Shown one piece after another: positions 57,733-64,000 of a stretch of 64,000 bases of DNA; within the stretch, counting starts at the first letter, position 1; the number at the start of each line of letters is the position of its first letter. Source of the stretch: Darksidea phi. Its lineage: Eukaryota; Ascomycota; Dothideomycetes; Pleosporales; Lentitheciaceae. Location: the NCBI GenBank assembly GCA_030770425.1, contig JASJFT010000049.1, positions 185,603 to 249,602 on the forward strand, given 5' to 3'. The translations under genes were made by a program, and so were the position numbers. The notes beneath the pieces are model-generated. The model worked only from the letters and a program-made list of their open reading frames with translations, was not told the DNA's origin and searched no databases.

Positions 57733-58166
57733 ACATGTTTACTAAGTGAGCTGCGCACCCCAAAATACACCGAAAAATTGAAAATCTACACCCTTATATC
57801 TCTACAACAACCTATTAATAATCTTTTAAATTTTAATAGAGTATAGATAGTAGCTAGATAAAGAGGATATTAAATTTCTAAAAGCTAAAAATTAATATTC
57901 CTTAAGATAGCCGTATTTTGGACCCCAAATTTAAGAAATTTTACCTTTTCTTTGATATCTTACGTACTGTTAATTTTTAGCTTTTAGAAATTTAATATCC
58001 TCTTTATCTAGCTACTATCTATATTCTATTAAAATTTAAAAGATTATTAATAGGTTGTTGTAGAGATATAAGGGTGTAGATTTTCAATTTTTCGGTGTAT
58101 TTTGGGGTGCGCAGCTCACTTAGATGCGCAGCTCACTTAGATGCGCAGCTCACTTAGTAAACGTGT
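57733..58166. mobile_element. 434-bp foldback MITE with TA target site
   Basis: Two arms of about 155 bases (left about 57740-57894, right about 57968-58123) are almost perfect inverted copies around a 74-base centre. The outer termini read ACATGTTTACTAAGTGAGCT on the left and its near complement on the right, and each is flanked by TA (57731-57732 and 58167-58168), as for Tc1/mariner elements. The right end carries three tandem copies of TGCGCAGCTCACTTAG where the left has one. It is AT-rich and has no coding capacity, so it must be moved by a transposase made elsewhere. The arms differ at very few sites, so insertion or arm homogenisation was recent. Confidence 0.88.
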
Positions 58167-58307
58167 TATCCATCTTTATCCATACGTTTATGCGGATAAG
58201 GGGAGGTAGCGGAGGGTCTATGCTTCCCACGTGTACGTAACTATACTATTATATTAGTAATATCTAATAACGAAACTACGTTCATTTGGATTTTTATAGT
58301 AGGAGTA

Positions 58308-58450
58308 TCCTTAAGGTCCGTACGAAACATAGTAGGAGTTTGTATATAGTAGAGATGTTATACCTATACATTATATACGATAATAGAGCTGTAGAGCTAT
58401 ATACCGTAAGATGTTCACGACCGACGAGGTGATGTTTCGAACATTGACAG
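58308..58450 (-). repeat. Dispersed repeat, copy C
   Basis: Reverse-strand copy of the repeat described at 4498 and 9437; the core is 58311-58395. It keeps the GGTCCGTACG and GAGCTGTAGAGCT landmarks and the CGACGAGGTGAT segment shared with copy B. It is richer in A and T than the others, mainly through C-to-T and G-to-A changes, as expected of RIP. Confidence 0.75.
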
Positions 58451-59391
58451 GCGACGAGCAATAACATGTGCTGCTGAGCCGCAGAATTGAGGCAGAGCCT
58501 GGTTGGGAGACTCAATCCTTTCTATATATATACCTCTAGTAATCTAAGCAAGATCGATTATTTCCACCCTCAACTGTTTATACACTTTCTTTGCTCTCCC
58601 TAGGATATCATTCCTTATTTTCTCCTGCTCCTCCCGTGATCTCTTAGCAAGCCTAGAAAAATAACGGACGTTGTGATCGTGAAGACGGGGGGCATGACAG
58701 CATGTCCGCAATTTTACGGCTCAGCTCTTAGTATACATGCAGGTCTGAGCTTAGAAACGAAACTTGGAAATGGGGAGACGGGAGCGGTCTAAAGGAATTA
58801 TTGGTCGGACGGATTCCACTAGTCCTTTTCCTTCCTACGGCTGAACTTCTGCTCGGTACTGCCTTCCTGTAATAGGGATGCTGACACTCAGCCGACCGAT
58901 AGCCAAGGTATCCGGTAAAATCTTTCGGCCAATTATGTAGTGGATGCGGGGTCGCCGAGCGGCTGGCCACTGCACAGCCCTACGAAATGCTGCTGCCTAA
59001 TGACGCGAAAGTTTGCCTACTTCCGCGAACCAATACGCTCAACGATCGACCGTGGGCTCCTGAATTTACGCTTTCGTAGCGTTGCCCGCACTTCTCTTTC
59101 GGTCAAGAAGCCGCTCATTGGCTTGTTTTGCTAAGCCGTCAATTGCATGTAGTCACAGACAGACCATAGTCTCGGGGCGAGAGCCGGTCTCTGTCTCGGT
59201 TTCCTTTTTGAACATTCGAGCCGACTATTGCTGAATGCCTCGCGAATATTGAGACTAATATACGAAATCTCAACTATCAATATATATTGTATCTAGTACA
59301 AAACTCACTTGTGTTTGTGGTATTGGGTTACCTTTCCGCTAGAAGTGCAGGTTTAAATGGACCTAGATGTGGTCCCTCTCTTTTAGTAGCT
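58451..59391. other. Accessory intergenic region
   Basis: Short frames only. Nothing recognised. Confidence 0.5.
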
Positions 59392-61261
59392 TCAACAACT
59401 TCCCCAGCTATAAACGTCGTCGATGAAGTAATCACCTACCACTTCATACTCATGTAGGTGTTGAAGTCCCAGCTCACGCTCGTGGCTCAACTTACTTCTT
59501 TGCAAGACGATGGGCATATCGGCTCCCCCAAGAATGCTAACAAGGTCACCCACAACGGTTTCATAAGGACCAAGGCCAAAATGGCCACCAACAGTAACGA
59601 AAATGCATCGGTTACGACATACATTATTCGCAGCTTGGATGAAGTCGTCTGGATTGCCCTTGAGTGCAATTGTGTCGATGCCAGAGGACAATGAAGAAGC
59701 GGAAAGAATGCCCTGGACTTGGAGAAGACTGGCGAAATCCAATGTGAAGTTGTTGAGGGTCGATTCGCGGCTCCCATAAGCGTCTCTTTTTGCACGCAGA
59801 GAGCGAGACAACACAGACAGCGTCTCAAAAGTGATCTGGCCGAAGGCGCCCGAGTGCAGTAAATTCATAATTTCTACGTTATAATCCCAGTCTGGTAGCA
59901 ATTCCCCAACCCACATAACCGTCGAAAACACAATGCCCTCAACTGCTAAGTGTGACTTTGGAATACTTTCATCTTGGTGTCTTCGAAAGGAAGGCCTTTG
60001 CCAGGTTGGAAACAATCGTCGAAATCCCATGGTGTCAAAATAGATGATACTACTTCGATTCCCCATCCAGGAAGCCAGGTATAGCGCTCTTCGCAACGCC
60101 TTTTCATCTTAACCCGTTTTGAATAATGGGTCAGTTGTGATAGGAAGCTGAGTGGCCTCTCTCCGTCCAAACGTCTTTCGGCAATTTTGGTTTTAAAGGT
60201 TATGGAATCCACATTATAATCGGCCTCGAGGAATGATTGCGACCCGGGAATATTGTCCGTAGTATGAATCCCCAGCAATGCATATACTTCATCAAGGGGT
60301 TCGGTTGTCTTGAATTGTTCCGTGAGCCTAATAAGCTGTAGGAATGATGGTCGCAGGGGCTGAAGATTGCCTTCCTGCCGTAATCGGAACATGAAGTAGG
60401 CGTTGTACACCTTATCCAGACGATGGTATTCTAGTGCCTTTTGATGTTGGGTCCTGAGGATAGCTGCGGCAATGCCAATCCACGACCAACAAATTGATGA
60501 TAGGCCCCATAGCACTTCAAGAGATTGTGAGTTGACAACCTCTTGAATAACCCATCGACATTCGAACCAGTCGCAATTAAAAAGATGTGTAAGAAAACTC
60601 CATAAGACGGACTCGTCTTCCGGATGAATTATAGGCGTGGCTTGCACCTGTCGTTCACTACTCTGATCGACGGCGAGACGATAGTCTGCGACTTGACTAC
60701 CATACCACTTGTTAACCACAGAGCACACCGAACGAAACGCATTCTCAGCAATAGCTGGAGAAGCTTGACCAAGCCATATGAGTGTCTGAAAGGATTGCGA
60801 ATATATGGAGCCCATGATTTTGACCTGTTTTGGCGCTCTGTCTGGTCGGATTGATTGATACACAGTGAATCTATCCAGAGGATTCGAGGGCGATCGTGTC
60901 GACGGATGTTATGAAGTGCAAGTTGCAGATTTGCGGTGACAGAAGTCACATGGCCATTACAAATGACTGATCCGAGGCAGGACTCGGAATTCCCATCCCG
61001 CCAGCTATAGGAGAGTGTTTCATATTTGAACCGTGCAACCTCCCTGGGTACAGCTAATAGCTGGCATTCTATATGGGTATTGCTATGCCCAGGTAGAAGG
61101 ACCAACAAGCGAAACCAGTTTGCGTCGGGCAGCTGCACGTAACAGTCGTCCGGGTCACCTCTGTATCGCAACCCAAACCCCAAATTATCGATTAAGTTGG
61201 CCTCGGTACATTTACCAGAAATATCCAATATCGGCTCAGGCAAGTCAGGCGAATCCAGCAT
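59392..61261 (-). pseudogene. Frameshifted HET-domain gene
   Basis: On the minus strand from ATG 61261 the HET domain runs FKYETLSYSWRDGNSES, ICNGHVTSVTANLQLALHNIR, PRILWIDSLCINQSDQTERQ. At that point, near 60,835, one extra base shifts the frame, and it resumes as KQVKIMGSIYSQSFQTLIWLG in another phase. The middle continues to FEDTKMKVFQSHT. A second frame change near 59,950 leads into LAVEGIVFSTVMWVG and the conserved C-terminal HET module NRCIFVTVGGHFGLGP, YEVVGDYFIDDVYSWG. All blocks of a normal HET protein of about 620 residues are present and in order, so inactivation looks recent; only the frame breaks argue against function. HET proteins drive vegetative incompatibility cell death. 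The frameshifts could in principle be assembly errors. Confidence 0.8.
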
Positions 61262-62404
61262 CGGTTGCAATGAGTCTGACGTAGTGCGAAGATTGCTAAG
61301 AAACGTGAGGAGCTCTTCACCGTCATCGTTTATATTTAACTTAAGGGAAGACTAGTCGCTAAAGTTTTGTAGCCACTTAAGCTCAATTGGCCTGAGTTTT
61401 GCATTCAGTCCAGCGAAGAGATGTTCTGATGTTTGATACGTCAGTTACATTTTATAATACTCAAGACCGCGATATAAGGGGGCCAACCATACTATCATGG
61501 CGTACTGAGAGAATTTTGTAGTCCCGTTCTTCTCTTTCGAGAGGTTTTTGATCCTCAAAAATCTTACGAACTGACCCATCTAATAATTTGGCTCTCAGTT
61601 ATCTCATCGAATACCGAAGGCGGCAATACTTTCGACCACGTTCGATACATTACCGCCCTGTGCCCGGAACTTGATGTTTTAAAAGCAGAAAATGGAAACC
61701 GTTATCCCAAACGCGAAATCCAACGTTTAAGTGCGGTCATGTGACCGCGCCTCTTTCCCATCAGCAATCCCGCGCCCAGCGAACGAGCCTTTAAAATTGC
61801 ACTTTTAGATTTGGCACAGTCTGCAATATCTGCCGTGGAGTATGACTTTGGGTATATAGTGTGGCGGTGCGAAAAATGCTTGCAGGAAAATACCCCATTG
61901 GCCCTTGAAAACAATATGCGAACTCAATCCAGTTCTACTGAAAATGATCCTGTCCCATGATACGTAGCCGAATTTTCGGGATTCGATAACAGTTTATGAT
62001 GATATGAGGCACTCAACGCATCTGGCTCGGGCACTTTTGAAAGCCAATGAACGGAGTGCCGATTATGAGCGGGACACAAGATTCAAGAAAGCATTTGTCG
62101 CGAGCTCTCTAATTGGCCATACATACATATAGTGCAGGCTCGGTAAATATTTATGAGGTTGTCATATCACCGGATAATAACAGATGCGAGCTGATTGGTA
62201 GTCGGCCTAGACCAGCTTAGATGCTTTCATATCTACTCTTCGTACTCCGCTTTTGATCTGGTGGCAAAGGAGTTATCTCGCCTACAGGAGATTTCGATCA
62301 GTCTTAAATGAGTCAAGGAGCCCTGTAGACCTAAGAATGCGCCTTACTATCCCCCTCTCAAAATTCTCACCTCGCTGTTGCTGGTACTACGGCCTGCGGC
62401 AAAA
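61262..62404. other. AT-rich intergenic region
   Basis: No gene recognised. The minus-strand frame at 61702-61914 is short and unsupported. Confidence 0.55.
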
Positions 62405-63526
62405 ATGAAGTTGCTCTCCACTGCCCTCACCCTTATTGGGTCCGTCCAAGCCGGCCTTCGGTTTCCCTGCTCAACCTTGACTGTTCAACGTCTTGATCCT
62501 GTCGTCGAACCTGGCAACAGTCCATCTGCCCATGTCCATCACATCGTCGGTGGAAATGCCTTTAACGCTACTATGACTGGCGACGTTGGCGAGAGAGCTA
62601 CCTGCACTACTTGTCAAATGGCCGAAGATTTTTCTAATTACTGGACCGCACAGTTGTATTTTAAACATCCTACAAATGGCTCATATCATCGTGTACCGGC
62701 AGTCCCAGTTCAACCCTTGCTAGGAAATTCCAACGGTGCTCAAGGCGGACTTACTGTTTACTACACCCAGTTCGATTTGAGTAAAGATAACCTCAAACAA
62801 CAGCCCATCAAGGCTTTTCCACCGGTAATGTCACTCCATGCTATGCTATGCCTCGACGTCATCTAATATTCTGAAATCTCAAAGGGATTCCGCATGACAG
62901 TGGGCAGCCCAACTGCCACCACACGTTCGCACGTCGGCCTTAGTTACCAGTGCATGACAGGAAATAGCAGGGGCGCATTACAGAGTGATATGCCTAATAA
63001 ACCATGTTCAGGAGGCATTTTCACAACCCACCACTTTCCTCCGTGAGCAAGTCGATTTATCTTAAAACGAACACTTTTACTAAATCAAGCTTAGATGCTG
63101 GGATGGCAAGAACCTCGATAGCCCCGATCATCAGTCCCATATGTACAATACTGTCAATACAGATTACTTCAATAATGCTCCTGCATGTCCGTCGAGTCAT
63201 CCCGTTCGGGTACCGCAAGTGACTTTCGAGATAACTTGGTATGTGCACTTGGAAACTTCTGATTTCCTTTTTGCGGCGTTTCAAGAGAGCTCTAATTACA
63301 GAGCTTTTTCCTTAGTACGCACAAATATCATCAAGATCTTCGTCGGAAAAATTACTAACTTCCAATCTTCGATAGGGACACAACCAAGTTTAACAGCATG
63401 TGGCCCTCAGGTGCTCCTAATCCGTTTGTATGGAGTTTCGATAAGGCTTTATTAGGAGAAGAGTCGATACTCGTATCTAGCCCTCTAGACCCGTACTACT
63501 TAACTAAAAATCTTTATAATAACTAA
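62405..63526 (+). CDS. Secreted DUF1996 protein with truncated C-terminus
   Basis: Exons 62405-62824, 62885-63042, 63095-63238 and 63376-63526 give 290 residues in one open frame. The signal peptide is MKLLSTALTLIGSVQA. DUF1996 landmarks follow in order: RFPCSTLTVQRLDPVVEPG, HVHHIVGGNAFN, TCTTCQMAEDFSNYWTAQL, VYYTQFDL, GFRMTVGSP, SYQCM, NKPCSGGI, CWDGKNLDSPDH, SHPVRVPQVTFEITW and PNPFVWSF. In the family the next block is a GYGTHADYLFGWKGD-type segment with a C-terminal helix; here it is replaced by about 25 unrelated residues and a stop. The new tail and the following DNA are AT-rich, suggesting that an insertion or rearrangement cut the 3' end. The family is found in fungal secretomes; its activity is unknown. 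It may be a pseudogene despite the open frame. Confidence 0.75.
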
Positions 63527-63821
63527 ATCTACGCCTATCCTCGTTATGTAGGTCCTCGGACAGGAATATGTTGCAGGCAACTGCCAACAGCTGTACGAGG
63601 ATTCTATCGCCGCTCGTTCCCTTGAATATATCCAGCGTATAGTTGGTTTTATACCAATAGTTGTTGTAATCGAGGAGCCCTGTCGACAGTACCTCCCGCC
63701 TGTAGCGCCGGGGATGCTCCGCCGCGATATTCGAAAGGTTTAGAGTACTGTACTCGAATAGCCTGTTGTGCTCCAGTTTGTTCTGCTGAAGGACTAGGCG
63801 AACGATCGTTGGTGAAGACAT
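63504..63821 (-). CDS. Small unknown ORF, possibly from a transposon
   Basis: 105 codons from ATG 63821 (MSSPTIVRLVLQQNKLEHN) to a stop at 63504. The composition is Tyr/Asn/Leu-rich and AT-shifted. I recognise no family. It overlaps the tail of the DUF1996 gene on the opposite strand and starts next to a tandem duplication, so it may belong to an inserted element whose other part lies beyond the window. Confidence 0.35.
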   Translation of the reverse strand: MSSPTIVRLVLQQNKLEHNRLFEYSTLNLSNIAAEHPRRYRREVLSTGLLDYNNYWYKTNYTLDIFKGTSGDRILVQLLAVACNIFLSEDLHNEDRRRFSYYKDF

Positions 63822-63837
63822 GTGGTTGGTGGGTGCT

Positions 63838-63915
63838 GATGTGAGGAAGCTGGCTGGGTATAAGAGATAAGAGAGGGATATGAGGAAGCTAGCTAAGGAT
63901 AAGAGATGGGCGTGA
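63838..63915. repeat. Imperfect tandem duplication, about 39 bases twice
   Basis: Two units begin GATGTGAGGAAGCTGGCT and GATATGAGGAAGCTAGCT and both run through ATAAGAGA. They sit immediately upstream of the 105-codon minus-strand ORF. Confidence 0.7.
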
Positions 63916-64000
63916 GTGGGATTCTGGTATCATCGCAGGCAATTTTTATACTATGGGCGGTAGTGTGGGTGTGCTAACTCATCGCTACCGCTGTTGGTCT

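Noticed and set aside
1..64000. Search for tRNA genes by B-box-like GGTTCGANNCC and for Starship captain or polyketide synthase genes
   Set aside because: Only scattered partial B-box matches without cloverleaf partners; no tyrosine-recombinase or megasynthase motifs seen.

Overview
The window reads as nuclear DNA of a filamentous ascomycete (Pezizomycotina), most likely a dothideomycete. The evidence is short introns (about 40-140 nt, GT..AG, CTAAC-type branch sites), fungal-only families (HET, Abp2, glucooligosaccharide oxidase, DUF1996, Scd6), a secreted plant-wall enzyme set, and AT-rich repeats that look RIP-mutated. No rRNA, tRNA, CRISPR or virus could be recognised. Several ORF starts offered by a permissive start-codon model are GTG or TTG; the starts below are ATG. 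Exon joins were worked out by hand from splice consensus, frame and family fit, and every spliced model given as intact closes in frame.

Layout. 1-2 kb: secreted CAP/PR-1 protein. 2-4.4 kb: no convincing gene. 4.4-9.7 kb: an accessory block bounded by two inverted copies of a dispersed repeat, holding a decayed HET gene and an intact nucleotidyltransferase-like gene. 9.7-10.5 kb: unknown protein. 11.4-15 kb: a broken class-III aminotransferase beside an intact zinc alcohol dehydrogenase. 15.6-17.9 kb: secreted S41/CPAF-like peptidase. 20.4-22.8 kb: SPX-VTC vacuolar polyphosphate protein. 25.5-27.2 kb: secreted FAD oligosaccharide oxidase. 27.7-53.4 kb: housekeeping core with TRAPPII subunit Trs120, a 1,728-residue sacsin-like GHKL ATPase, a peroxisomal carrier, Scd6/Sum2, a Pex39-like KPWE protein and an Abp2-like protein, interrupted at 42.3-45.6 kb by two pseudogenes (MFS transporter, NACHT-ankyrin). 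54-64 kb: accessory, AT-rich end with a GH11 xylanase, a foldback MITE, a third copy of the dispersed repeat, a frameshifted HET gene, and a DUF1996 gene with a truncated C-terminus.

How it fits together. The secreted proteins (CAP, S41, oligosaccharide oxidase, GH11, DUF1996) suggest a plant- or litter-associated lifestyle. The core genes serve Golgi traffic, polyphosphate storage, peroxisome import and transport, mRNA decay and chromatin. Frame breaks occur only in accessory genes, while about 30 kb of housekeeping coding sequence stays open, so they look like real decay rather than sequencing error.

The most interesting observation is the sacsin-like protein at 33-38.3 kb. It pairs an N-terminal Hsp90-type ATPase with a C-terminal HExxH zinc-protease-like motif.
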